Both the position numbers and the translations under genes were made by a program. The notes beneath the pieces are model-generated. The model was not told where the DNA came from, made no database searches, and was given only the letters and a program-made list of their open reading frames with translations. 64,000 nt of DNA from Veillonella sp. R32. GTDB taxonomy: Bacteria > Bacillota > Negativicutes > Veillonellales > Veillonellaceae. Shown piece after piece: positions 50,491 through 59,332 of the stretch; the first letter of the stretch is position 1, and every line of letters starts with the position of its first letter. Location of the stretch: assembly GCF_010093125.1 (NCBI RefSeq), contig NZ_NMZQ01000022.1:1-64000 (forward strand). The letters are read 5' to 3'.

Positions 50491-52397
50491 AATTTACTCA
50501 TCGCAGTACAGTAAGTAAAGCAGTATTAACCGCTTTAGTGGTAAGTGCTACCAGTGGTAGTGTGTGGGCTGCTAATTACGATGAAGCAAATTTACAAGAT
50601 TTAGGTAAAGTCGTATTGGTAACGGCTAGTCGTCTGTCAGAAGAAAAAGTGGATGTACCGGCTGATACGACGGTTATTACAGCAAAAGATATTGAGCAAG
50701 GAAATTATAATAGCGTATCTAATGCGTTAAAAGCGAATAATGTCACGGTTGTGCAGAAAGGCTTCGCATCGTACCCAGAGCTTAATGGTGATACCCGTGT
50801 GCTTGTTATGGTAAATGGTCGTCGTATGAATTGGGATCATTTAATTGTATCAGGTGACAATAATGCCATTGATATTGATCAATTTCCTGTAGAAAATATT
50901 GAACGAATTGAGGTAGTAAAAGGACCTAATTCTGCTTTATATGGTGAACGGGCGGTAGCTGGGGTTATTAATATTATTACCAAAGAAGGCACTATGGGGC
51001 AGAAAACCACAGCAAAAGCTGAAGTAGGCAGCTGGGGGTATTGGAGGACTGGCATTACCACTCAAGGTGGCGATGAAAAGAATGCATATTTTGTATCATA
51101 TAGCAAACAGCGTCAAGATAATTATCACTATAAGGCGGCTAATGGCAATTCCTATGAATTCCCTGATAGTTCCATCAATCGTGATAATGTAACAGCTCGT
51201 TATGATCATTATTTTGATGATGACCGCATGACTGTTGATTTTTCTTACAGTCATCGTAAGGATGGGTTTGGTATTTATTTGAGTAATCCATTAAATGGGA
51301 CCGCTTATGGCGCTGGAATGAAGAGTAAAACTACAGATATGAGTTATGGTGTTACCTATAACTTTGGTTCTGACTCTGGGAGTTTTGTTCGAGCATACCG
51401 CAATACTGAAAAAGCAAATGCACCTTTTGCAGGCACGCCATATGAACATGATTTATCTATGCTTGGTTTAGAAGGACAAAAAACATGGAAACTTGGTGAC
51501 CATACATTAATTAGTGGTGTTAGCTATAACAAAGAAAAAATTGATGAAACTAATGATGGTGTAGGCTTCAATAAGAGCACAGATAATGAAGCTGTATTTA
51601 TTGAAGATAAATGGGAATTAGGTCAAGGCTGGACCGCTAACCTTGGTACTCGTTATGAACACCATGATATTTTTGGTGGTGAATTTGCTTCCCATATTGG
51701 TTTAAATAAGAAATTAGATGAAAATACACATGCCTATATTTCTTGGGGCCAAGCTGTTAATAATCCTACATTAAAAATGTTATATGCTAATTCCCCATAC
51801 TGGCTTGGTAATCCTGATTTAAAACAAGAAAAATCACATACCGTAACATTAGGTGTTGATAGTCAAGTAAATGATCGTTTATTAGTATCTGCTAGTATCT
51901 ATGAAAGCCGTTTAAAAGATGCTTTGGATTGGGAGTGGAATAATAGCATTAGTAAAACTGTTTATTACAATATTAATAAAGAAAAGCGTCAAGGCCTAAA
52001 TTTAAGTGCTACTTATAAATTAGATGATGCATGGAAGGTACGTGCTTCTTATAATTTCCTTCGCCAAAAAATTGATGAAGGTAGCGGTATGACAAATGAT
52101 TTAAAGAACCGTCATCCAAATAGTTATGGATTAGAACTTTCTTATGAAAAGAATCGTTGGTATGTATCTAATGATTTTAGATATGTAACAGGTCGTTCAA
52201 CAGCTTATTATACTGATTCCTCTTACTTTACTTGGAATTTGAACGTAAGCTATAAGATTAATGAGTCTACTAAGGTATATGCACAAGGGCTTAACTTAAC
52301 GAATGAATCTTATGAAGTAGAACCTTATAGCACACCAATCGGTGCGTATGCTATGGCAGAACGTCATTATGTTGTTGGCGTAGAACATACCTTTTAA
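50487..52397 (+). CDS. TonB-dependent outer-membrane receptor (BtuB/FepA-like)
   Basis: The 636-residue protein has a signal peptide ending SGSVWAA. The plug domain has VVLVTASRLSEEKVDVPADTTVITAKDIEQ and VKGPNSALYGERAVAGVINIITK, and a beta-barrel follows, ending in the outer-membrane signal HYVVGVEHTF with C-terminal Phe. The TonB box is probably near VVLVTASR. It starts within the stop of the binding-protein gene (ATGA). Ligand is unknown: siderophore, haem or cobamide. Confidence 0.92.
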   Translation: MKFTHRSTVSKAVLTALVVSATSGSVWAANYDEANLQDLGKVVLVTASRLSEEKVDVPADTTVITAKDIEQGNYNSVSNALKANNVTVVQKGFASYPELNGDTRVLVMVNGRRMNWDHLIVSGDNNAIDIDQFPVENIERIEVVKGPNSALYGERAVAGVINIITKEGTMGQKTTAKAEVGSWGYWRTGITTQGGDEKNAYFVSYSKQRQDNYHYKAANGNSYEFPDSSINRDNVTARYDHYFDDDRMTVDFSYSHRKDGFGIYLSNPLNGTAYGAGMKSKTTDMSYGVTYNFGSDSGSFVRAYRNTEKANAPFAGTPYEHDLSMLGLEGQKTWKLGDHTLISGVSYNKEKIDETNDGVGFNKSTDNEAVFIEDKWELGQGWTANLGTRYEHHDIFGGEFASHIGLNKKLDENTHAYISWGQAVNNPTLKMLYANSPYWLGNPDLKQEKSHTVTLGVDSQVNDRLLVSASIYESRLKDALDWEWNNSISKTVYYNINKEKRQGLNLSATYKLDDAWKVRASYNFLRQKIDEGSGMTNDLKNRHPNSYGLELSYEKNRWYVSNDFRYVTGRSTAYYTDSSYFTWNLNVSYKINESTKVYAQGLNLTNESYEVEPYSTPIGAYAMAERHYVVGVEHTF

Positions 52398-52428
52398 TTA
52401 GTTTTTTAGAAGAAAGAAGGAGACTGGT

Positions 52429-53058
52429 ATGGAACTTTTAGAATTATTTCACCAAGGTGGGTTAGTCATGTACCCCCTATTACTTTGCTCAATCATTGCG
52501 ATTGCTATTTTAGTGGAGCGTGTGCGCACCTATAGTGCAGCTAAATCCAATATGGACCGTTTGCGTGAAGAGATTCCCGTATTGGCAGCCGCTAATAATG
52601 AAGAAGGGCTAGAAGCCTTATGTGCTGAAGATGGTGGTGTGGCCGCTGAAATGTTGAACGCAGCGATTCGTCGTAAAACTGTTAAATCTAAAAATGCAGC
52701 TTTACAAGGGGCTGCCGGTGCCATTGCTGGTCGCCTTCGTTCTCGTTTAAGCTATTTAGAAACTATCGTTACGTTGGCACCATTACTTGGTTTGCTTGGT
52801 ACGGTAACGGGTATGATTAGCTCCTTTAGTGTATTGTCTGTATCTGATGGTCAGCCATTTGCCATTACCGGTGGTGTTGGTGAAGCCTTAATTGCTACAG
52901 CTACGGGCCTTTGTGTGGCTATTGTAGCGTTGGTTATTCATTCGTACTTAGTACATAAGCAAGATGGACTCATTACGGATATGGAAGAAATCGGTAATGT
53001 GTATATGAATGCAGCTGTTGGTGTAACAGCTGAAGAAGGTGCATCTAGTGCAAATTAG
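52429..53058 (+). CDS. exbB: ExbB/TolQ-type proton channel subunit
   Basis: The 209-residue protein has an N-terminal membrane segment (VMYPLLLCSIIAIAILVERV). Two later segments carry the MotA/TolQ/ExbB signature SYLETIVTLAPLLGLLGTVTGMISSF and GVGEALIATATGLCVAIVALVIHSYL. It forms the motor with ExbD and TonB that energises the flanking receptors. AAGGAG precedes the ATG. It overlaps exbD. Confidence 0.94.
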   Translation: MELLELFHQGGLVMYPLLLCSIIAIAILVERVRTYSAAKSNMDRLREEIPVLAAANNEEGLEALCAEDGGVAAEMLNAAIRRKTVKSKNAALQGAAGAIAGRLRSRLSYLETIVTLAPLLGLLGTVTGMISSFSVLSVSDGQPFAITGGVGEALIATATGLCVAIVALVIHSYLVHKQDGLITDMEEIGNVYMNAAVGVTAEEGASSAN

Positions 53059-53455
53059 AAGTCTTCGTACAACCAATAAACCAAAGCTCATGATTATTCC
53101 CATGATTGACATTATATTCTTCCTATTAGTGTTTTTCATGATGAGTATGCTTTCTATGGTTGTACAAAAATCGATGCCTGTAAATTTGCCAACGGCTACG
53201 TCAAGCTCTGTGGATTTGCAACGTAAAATTCCTATTACGATTACCGCAGATGGCCGAATTTATGTAGAACAAGATTCGTATGCTAATTTAGAAGGCATGG
53301 CGCAACGCTTGGAAGCTGAAAAAGCTAAAGGCGGAGACTTAACAATCATTTTACGAGCTGACCAAAAAGCACAATATGGTACATTCGTACAAGTGTTGGA
53401 TACGTTAAAAAATATGAATCTTAATAAAATTGCAGTCGCTACTGAGAGTAAGTAG
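53048..53455 (+). CDS. exbD: ExbD/TolR-type motor subunit
   Basis: The 135-residue protein has one membrane segment with the key Asp in MIPMIDIIFFLLVFFMMSMLS and a periplasmic domain ending NLNKIAVATESK. Start is set at GTG 53048 with AAGG about 8 bp upstream inside exbB; GTG 53039 is an alternative. It overlaps exbB by 11 bases and directly precedes tonB. Confidence 0.92.
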   Translation: MQIRSLRTTNKPKLMIIPMIDIIFFLLVFFMMSMLSMVVQKSMPVNLPTATSSSVDLQRKIPITITADGRIYVEQDSYANLEGMAQRLEAEKAKGGDLTIILRADQKAQYGTFVQVLDTLKNMNLNKIAVATESK

Positions 53456-53464
53456 GTGATAGTT

Positions 53465-54169
53465 ATGGCTGAATCCGTACAAGATGTAGTTAAAAAGCCA
53501 TCCCCTTTTGCTCATATTTATAAGAATCGGTGGCGAATGGCGATAACTTCATCCGTTATTATCAATCTAGCTCTCGTTAGTGGCATGGTGTGGTCTTTTT
53601 TACAAAAGCCTGAGTTAGTGCCTGATAGAACACCTATATCAATTAATGTAGTCAGTGATTCGGGCGTTTCAGCAGGTGGGCCACAGGTAGCTACACCTCA
53701 GAAATCAACTGTACAGCCACCAGCGCCTATGACGGAGCAACAAGTAGAAGATATTAAAAATGGTGTGCCTGTGGAGCAGGTTATAAAAAAGGAGGCGCCT
53801 AGAGCGACAGCTTCCCCAGCCCAAACGGGGTCGTCAGATGCTAATGGGACCCCGTCGTCTGAGACTTCGGGGGCCGGTGGTGGTTCGCAAGGGGAACCAA
53901 GCGATGGACCGGCGGCGCCACCTCATGAGCCAGTGGTTATTGGTGCTGAATATTTAGGCCCTCGTACGTTACCAGGTAGTGGTAACGTGGTGGTATATGT
54001 AATGATTAATGAAGCTGGTCGCGCTGTTGAAGTGGATATTATTAGCAGTAGTGGTAATGGCTCGTTAGATCGTTGGGCTTTGCAACAAGCTAAGAATAGT
54101 GCTTACCGCCCTAAAACGGTTGATGGTGAACCTGTTGTTTCAGAAGCAAGAATTGAATTTGGTAGCTAA
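53465..54169 (+). CDS. tonB: TonB energy-transducing protein
   Basis: The 234-residue product has an N-terminal membrane anchor (MAITSSVIINLALVSGMVWSF), a Pro/Ala/Ser-rich spacer (about 55-155), and a C-terminal TonB domain: VVVYVMINEAGRAVEVDIISSSGNGSLDRWALQQAKNSAYRPKTVDGEPV. This contacts TonB boxes of outer-membrane receptors. ATG 53465 has AGGTG upstream; a GTG at 53456 adds three residues. It ends the exbB-exbD-tonB run before a terminator. Confidence 0.93.
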   Translation: MAESVQDVVKKPSPFAHIYKNRWRMAITSSVIINLALVSGMVWSFLQKPELVPDRTPISINVVSDSGVSAGGPQVATPQKSTVQPPAPMTEQQVEDIKNGVPVEQVIKKEAPRATASPAQTGSSDANGTPSSETSGAGGGSQGEPSDGPAAPPHEPVVIGAEYLGPRTLPGSGNVVVYVMINEAGRAVEVDIISSSGNGSLDRWALQQAKNSAYRPKTVDGEPVVSEARIEFGS

Positions 54170-54187
54170 ATTTAGTTAATACAAGTA

Positions 54188-54219
54188 CAGGAGGGCGGCC
54201 ATTCGCTCTCCTGCTTTTT
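54188..54219 (+). terminator. Terminator after tonB
   Basis: Arms CAGGAGGGCG and CGCTCTCCTG (one mismatch) followed by CTTTTT. It separates the first half of the island from the second receptor. Confidence 0.8.
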
Positions 54220-54226
54220 AGTTTTG

Positions 54227-54243
54227 TGTATAGTTACTATACA
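54227..54243. promoter_or_regulatory. Perfect 17-bp palindrome before the second receptor gene
   Basis: TGTATAGTTACTATACA is a perfect 8-1-8 inverted repeat, 33 bp upstream of the receptor start. It is not a standard Fur box. Similar ACTATACA words occur near 15750 and 46963. Likely an operator. Confidence 0.55.
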
Positions 54244-54275
54244 TCAGTTGTGATTTAAGAGAGGAGCTTATTTCA

Positions 54276-56504
54276 ATGAAAGAAAGTTGTGTAAATGAAA
54301 AACAGCGTAAAGCTGTATTGACTAGCCGTGTATTAGGCGCTTTAGTGCTTGGCGGTTTGTGGAGTGTGGGTACTTTTACGAATCCCGTAGAAGCTCGTGA
54401 TTATAGCGATTTGCAAGATTTGGGAAAAGTTACGCTCGTAGAAGAGAAAAAAGAGCCCGTTGTAGCGGAGCCCGTAGCAACCGAAGAACCTGTGTATGCT
54501 GGCGGCCAAGTGTCTCGCCAAAGCACAATTGGTATGTTGGGTAAAAAAGACTTTTTAGATGTGCCATTTAATGTGACTTCTATTACGGAAGAAACAATTG
54601 CGAATCAGCAGGCCACCTCTATCATTGATGTAACCGCTAATGATCCATCGGTTACCGATTTAACCTTGTCTGGTGCTTCGAATGCTTGGAGTATTCGCGG
54701 TTTTAAAACGACACAACAAGATGTGCAGTTAAATGGTATTTATGGGGTAGCGCCCCGTTATTATACAGGCGTTGAATATCTTGAAAATGTAGAAATTTTA
54801 AAAGGCCCTAGTGCTATGCTCAGTGGTATGGCACCTAATGATACGGTTGGTGGGGTTATTAACTATGTAACTAAGCATGCAGGTCCAGAAGATAAAAATA
54901 CCGTAACTTTGACCTATGGTGAAGGTCATCAATTCACACAACAACTTGATATGAGCCGTCGTTTTAATGATGGTAAATATGGGGTGCGTTTGAATGTATT
55001 GAATCGTGGCGCCCAAGAGGATGCCTATAAAGGTGAATCTAATAGTGCTAATACGGTGACGTTAGGCTTAGATGCTAAAGGTGAACGTTGGCGTTCGTCC
55101 TTAGATATGGGCTATATTTACAATGATATTGAAGATCCACAATACCAAGTAACTATGTCGCAATCAACAGCGAATAAATTGACAAGCTTGCCAAGTGTAG
55201 CTGATGATGCTAAATTTGGTGCTCCTGGTACTTATCGTACGTTGACTGAAAAGTTTTTCCTTTGGAAAGGTGAATATGATTTAAATGATAATTGGACCGC
55301 TTGGGCTGCTTTTGGTATGCGTAATACCTCTCAAGATGGTTTGTCTAATCGCTTCTTACTTAATAATGTAAATGGCAATGCTAAGGTAAGCTATGTGCAT
55401 AATCGCCAGATTAATAAGGCTATTTCTAGTGAAGTGGGTGTGCGTGGCCATGTAAAAACAGGGTCTTTAGATCATGAATTAAGTATTGCCGCATCTCAAG
55501 TGCGTTACAAAGTATTGGAAGATAAGCCAACGGTGAGTGATACCTATACAACGAGTATTTATAATCCAAAATGGCAAAGCTTTACGGATGGTAGCTATGG
55601 ACCGTATTTAATTCGTGATAATCGTATTCAACAGAGTATCGGTATTAACGATATTATTACGACAGCCGATAAAAAATGGAATTTCATTGTAGGTGGCCGT
55701 GTACAAAATGTTAAAGATACGTCCTATTCCTATTCTGGTACTAAAGTGAAGAGTACAACTACATATGATGAAACTGCATTTACACCAACTTTTGGCATTG
55801 TGCACAAATTAAATGATCGTACGTCCTTATATGCCAACTATGCACAAGCTCTTTCGTTAGGGGATACAGCGCCAAGTGGTACAGAGAACTCAGGGGAAGT
55901 ATTTGCGCCATATAAAACTAAGCAATATGAAGTAGGCGCTAAGTTTGACTTTGGTAAAATTGCAACGACTATTAGTGCCTTCACTATGAAAAATCCAAGC
56001 TTTATTACTACCGATGACAATTACTATGCTTTAGCTGGGGAACAACGCAATCGTGGTATTGAATTAAGTGTCTTTGGCGAACCTCGCGAAGGTACACGCA
56101 TTTTAGGTGGTGTAACATTCTTGGATGCAAAATATATCACCTTAGCTTCTACCTATGCTAATTATGAAGGCAATCAAGCAACGGGGGTACCACGTTGGAG
56201 TGGCGTAATTGGCGTTGAACAGGATATTAAATCTGTGGACGGTTTGTCAGTAAATACTCGTTTAACCTATAATGGCAAAGCGTATGTAAATATGGCGAAT
56301 ACGTTGAGTACATCACCTTGGGTTCGTTGGGATTTAGGAGCTCGTTACAAATTTAACTGGAACCAGACCCCATTGACGGTGCGTGCTAACGTATATAATG
56401 TGTTAGATACTGTTAAATGGCGTGCTTTACAAGGTAGTACTACTAATGCGATTTATCTTGGTAAAGGTCGCACCTTTACGCTTTCCGTTTCAGCAGATTT
56501 CTAA
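54276..56504 (+). CDS. TonB-dependent siderophore receptor (FhuE/FpvA-like)
   Basis: The 742-residue protein has a signal region (VLGALVLGGLWSVGTF with cut near VEA), a Glu/Pro/Val-rich linker, and a plug with FLDVPFNVTSITEETIANQQATSIIDVTANDPSV, WSIRGFKTTQQDVQLNGIYGV and ILKGPSAMLSGMAPNDTVGGVINYVTK. These are typical of ferric hydroxamate or pyoverdine-type receptors. The barrel ends RTFTLSVSADF with C-terminal Phe. GAGGAG precedes the ATG. The permease genes follow after 12 bases, so receptor and second importer form one unit. Confidence 0.92.
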   Translation: MKESCVNEKQRKAVLTSRVLGALVLGGLWSVGTFTNPVEARDYSDLQDLGKVTLVEEKKEPVVAEPVATEEPVYAGGQVSRQSTIGMLGKKDFLDVPFNVTSITEETIANQQATSIIDVTANDPSVTDLTLSGASNAWSIRGFKTTQQDVQLNGIYGVAPRYYTGVEYLENVEILKGPSAMLSGMAPNDTVGGVINYVTKHAGPEDKNTVTLTYGEGHQFTQQLDMSRRFNDGKYGVRLNVLNRGAQEDAYKGESNSANTVTLGLDAKGERWRSSLDMGYIYNDIEDPQYQVTMSQSTANKLTSLPSVADDAKFGAPGTYRTLTEKFFLWKGEYDLNDNWTAWAAFGMRNTSQDGLSNRFLLNNVNGNAKVSYVHNRQINKAISSEVGVRGHVKTGSLDHELSIAASQVRYKVLEDKPTVSDTYTTSIYNPKWQSFTDGSYGPYLIRDNRIQQSIGINDIITTADKKWNFIVGGRVQNVKDTSYSYSGTKVKSTTTYDETAFTPTFGIVHKLNDRTSLYANYAQALSLGDTAPSGTENSGEVFAPYKTKQYEVGAKFDFGKIATTISAFTMKNPSFITTDDNYYALAGEQRNRGIELSVFGEPREGTRILGGVTFLDAKYITLASTYANYEGNQATGVPRWSGVIGVEQDIKSVDGLSVNTRLTYNGKAYVNMANTLSTSPWVRWDLGARYKFNWNQTPLTVRANVYNVLDTVKWRALQGSTTNAIYLGKGRTFTLSVSADF

Positions 56505-56516
56505 TCGAGGTTGCTC

Positions 56517-57515
56517 ATGAATTGGTATAGACGGCCTTGGTTACTAGGCGTGTTACTACTAATTAGTCTTGTTGTATTGGCGGGCTTTTCACTGACCGTG
56601 GGAGCTCGTCATATTACCTGGCCTATTATTTGGAAAGCCTTGGTAGCCTATGATCCCACGCAAGTGGACGAATTATTGGTACGAACATTGCGGGTGCCTC
56701 GTCTTTTATTAGCCCTTGCTTGTGGCATTAGTTTTGGCGTAGCTGGCGCGTTAATGCAAGGGGTGACGAATAATCCCATGGCGACTCCCTCGATTATGGG
56801 GGTTAACTCTGGGGCTGCTTTAGGGTTAGCTGTAGCCATGATTGTATGGCCTGATAGTAGTTTAAATGTAACGATTTTATTTGCTTTTGGCGGCGCTGCG
56901 TTAGCAACGGCGGCCATTATGTTCTTAGCTAATCGCAATGGTAGTCGTATGTCGCCCGTATTTTTAGCTTTGGCAGGGACTGCGGTAAGTGCGGTTCTGC
57001 TAGCAATTACGCAGGCCTTAGTAGTCTATTTTGATGTAGCGCAAGATCTTAGCTACTGGACGGCTGGCGGTATTAGCGGTGTGCGTATGCCACAGGTTTT
57101 ATTGTTATGGCCGTGGACAGTACTAGGTTTGGTGATGGCGATTGCGTTATCAAAGTCTGTCACTTTGCTTAGTTTTGGTGAAGAAATGGCGATTGGTCTA
57201 GGCGGGCATATGGGGCGCATTCGTGTATTAGCGGGGCTGGCCGTGTTGATTTTATGTGGCTCTGCCGTAGCTATCGCAGGCCCTATTGGTTTCATTGGTT
57301 TGGTGACGCCTCATATGGCGCGCAAGCTAGTAGGGATTGATTATCGGAAGGTAGTACCGATTACGGCACTGTTAGGGGCGATTTTATTAGTCGCTGCCGA
57401 TTTGGTGGCCCGCAGTGTAGCGGCGCCTTTTGAGATTCCTTTAGGTGCTATTACCGCTCTTATAGGGGTGCCTTTCTTCTTATATTTGGCTAATCGAAAG
57501 GGGGCCCGTGCATGA
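56517..57515 (+). CDS. FecCD-family permease, first subunit of the second importer
   Basis: The 332-residue protein with about ten membrane segments has LRVPRLLLALACGISFGVAGALMQGVTNNPMATPSIMGVNSGA and GPIGFIGLVTPHMARKLVG. It pairs with the next gene as a FepD/FepG-type heterodimer, unlike the single-permease first importer. ATG 56517 with GAGG 6 bp upstream is preferred over the TTG at 56511. It overlaps the second permease by 4 bases. Confidence 0.92.
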   Translation: MNWYRRPWLLGVLLLISLVVLAGFSLTVGARHITWPIIWKALVAYDPTQVDELLVRTLRVPRLLLALACGISFGVAGALMQGVTNNPMATPSIMGVNSGAALGLAVAMIVWPDSSLNVTILFAFGGAALATAAIMFLANRNGSRMSPVFLALAGTAVSAVLLAITQALVVYFDVAQDLSYWTAGGISGVRMPQVLLLWPWTVLGLVMAIALSKSVTLLSFGEEMAIGLGGHMGRIRVLAGLAVLILCGSAVAIAGPIGFIGLVTPHMARKLVGIDYRKVVPITALLGAILLVAADLVARSVAAPFEIPLGAITALIGVPFFLYLANRKGARA

Positions 57516-58519
57516 CGACCCATCAAAAACGATTCTGCCTATATAGTGTAGTATTTCTTGTAGTATTACTTATCTTTTTCTTCCTCCATGTAAGCACAGG
57601 TTTCACCTATTATTCTGATGCGCATTTGTTACAGATACTGCTCGGAGGTGGTAGCGCGGAAGAAAATCTAGTTGTCTTTGACTTTCGCTTAGTTCGAGCG
57701 GTGTTAGCGGTTCTAATTGGGATGGGCCTTGCTTTAGCTGGGGCGGTGTTTCAACAGTTAACGCGCAATGAATTGGCTGGGCCAAGTTTACTAGGGGTTA
57801 ATGCTGGTGCTGGCTTAGGGGTTATGATTTTAATTTTTCTAACACCGACCAATCAGGGTTTGCCTATTTGGTCCTTGCCTATAGTGGCGGTTATGGGAGC
57901 GCTTGTGGCAGCTGGTAGCATTTATGCACTTTCTATGCGCAAGTCTGCCGTGAATGGCACCTATTCCTTAGTATTGAGTGGGATTACCTTAACTGCTGGG
58001 ATTCACGCACTACAAACCCTTCTTATTGTGACGTTATCGCCTGAAAAGTTTAACCAAGTAAATACTTGGATTATTGGGAATATTGCGGGCAACACTTGGC
58101 TGCATGTTATTATTTTAGGCGTTGTAGTTCTGGTATTAGCACTTACCTTATATGCGAATCGGACAACCCTTAATGTATTGGGGCTGCGTGATGAAACGGC
58201 AATTGGCCTTGGCGTTCGCATTCATCGTAGTCGTGTATTATTTTTGGTTTTAGGTGTGGTGTTAGCCGCTACTTGTGTCGCTGTAGGCGGTAGCATTGGC
58301 TTTATAGGGCTAGTGGCGCCTCATATTGCAAGACGTTTAGTGGGCGCCGATTGTACCTACGTATTGCCATTAACAGCGCTTATTGGGGCGTGGTTATTGA
58401 TTACGGCCGATTGGGTGGGGCGCGTTATTATAGCTCCTGATGAAATGTTAGTTGGCATTGTGGTAGCACTTATTGGGGCTCCTTACTTCCTCTTTATTTT
58501 GGCACGGAAACGAGGGTAA
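57512..58519 (+). CDS. FecCD-family permease, second subunit of the second importer
   Basis: The 335-residue protein has the same fold: FRLVRAVLAVLIGMGLALAGAVFQQLTRNELAGPSLLGVNAGAG, LRDETAIGLGVRIH and GSIGFIGLVAPHIARRLVG. It starts inside the stop codon of the preceding permease (ATGA) and is followed 4 bases later by the ATPase gene. The two permeases are clearly diverged, supporting a heterodimer. Confidence 0.92.
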   Translation: MTTHQKRFCLYSVVFLVVLLIFFFLHVSTGFTYYSDAHLLQILLGGGSAEENLVVFDFRLVRAVLAVLIGMGLALAGAVFQQLTRNELAGPSLLGVNAGAGLGVMILIFLTPTNQGLPIWSLPIVAVMGALVAAGSIYALSMRKSAVNGTYSLVLSGITLTAGIHALQTLLIVTLSPEKFNQVNTWIIGNIAGNTWLHVIILGVVVLVLALTLYANRTTLNVLGLRDETAIGLGVRIHRSRVLFLVLGVVLAATCVAVGGSIGFIGLVAPHIARRLVGADCTYVLPLTALIGAWLLITADWVGRVIIAPDEMLVGIVVALIGAPYFLFILARKRG

Positions 58520-58523
58520 TATT

Positions 58524-59332
58524 ATGAGTGAAACAATAAAAACAGATATACAGATTGAGTCGCTCCGCACAGGGTATGACAAAACTGTAATCATCGACAA
58601 CTTAAACCTTACTATTCCCCGTGGCAAAGTGACGGCTTTAATCGGGTCCAATGGTTGTGGCAAATCCACTTTATTAAAAACGATTTGTCGCATCATAACG
58701 CTATGAGTGGCAAGGTATATTTGGATGGACAATCGATTCACGAAGAAAATACAAAAACATTGGCTAAAAAGATTGCTATTTTACCACAACATCCGATGGC
58801 TCCCCATGGGTTAACTATAAAAGAGTTGTTAGCCTATGGACGGGCCCCTTATAAAAATGGCGTTTTTACACGGATGAATCGGGAAGATAGGGACATTATT
58901 AATTGGGCCTTAGCAGTTACTCATTTAGAGGACTTGGCGGAACGTCCCCTTCATCATTTATCCGGTGGACAACGACAGCGTGCGTGGATAGCTATGGCCG
59001 TGGCACAAGATACAGAGATTCTCTTTTTAGATGAACCTACCAGTTTCTTAGATATTGCTCACCAGTTAGAAGTTTTGCAATTAGTTGCTGAGTTGAATAA
59101 GACGTATGGTAAAACTGTTATTATGGTATTACATGAATTAAATCAAGCCGCTCGTTTTGCAGATCATATTATTGCTATGAAGGCGGGCGAAGTACGGTTT
59201 CAAGGGCCACCGACAGAGGTATTTACGGCTGAAATGTTAGCTGATGTATTCGGTATTACGGCGATGATTATGAAAGATCCGTTGACGAAGTTGCCTTTCT
59301 GTATTCCACAAAATGTGGGAGGTAGCCTATGA
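58524..59332 (+). pseudogene. ABC ATPase of the second importer, interrupted by a -1 frameshift
   Basis: From ATG 58524 the frame encodes IESLRTGYDKTVIIDNLNLTIP and Walker A GSNGCGKST, then TICRIITL and stops at TGA 58704-58706. The rest of the ATPase continues in another frame from about 58702: MSGKVYLDGQSIHEEN, AILPQHP, HLSGGQRQRAWIAM, ILFLDEPTSFLDIAHQ and VLHELNQAARFADHI. One missing base around 58701 (ACG CxT ATG becoming ACGCTATG) explains it. The second part overlaps the binding-protein gene by 4 bases. As written, the transporter would lack a full ATPase, unless this is a sequence error or frameshifting occurs. There is no classical slippery heptamer at the site. Confidence 0.88.
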
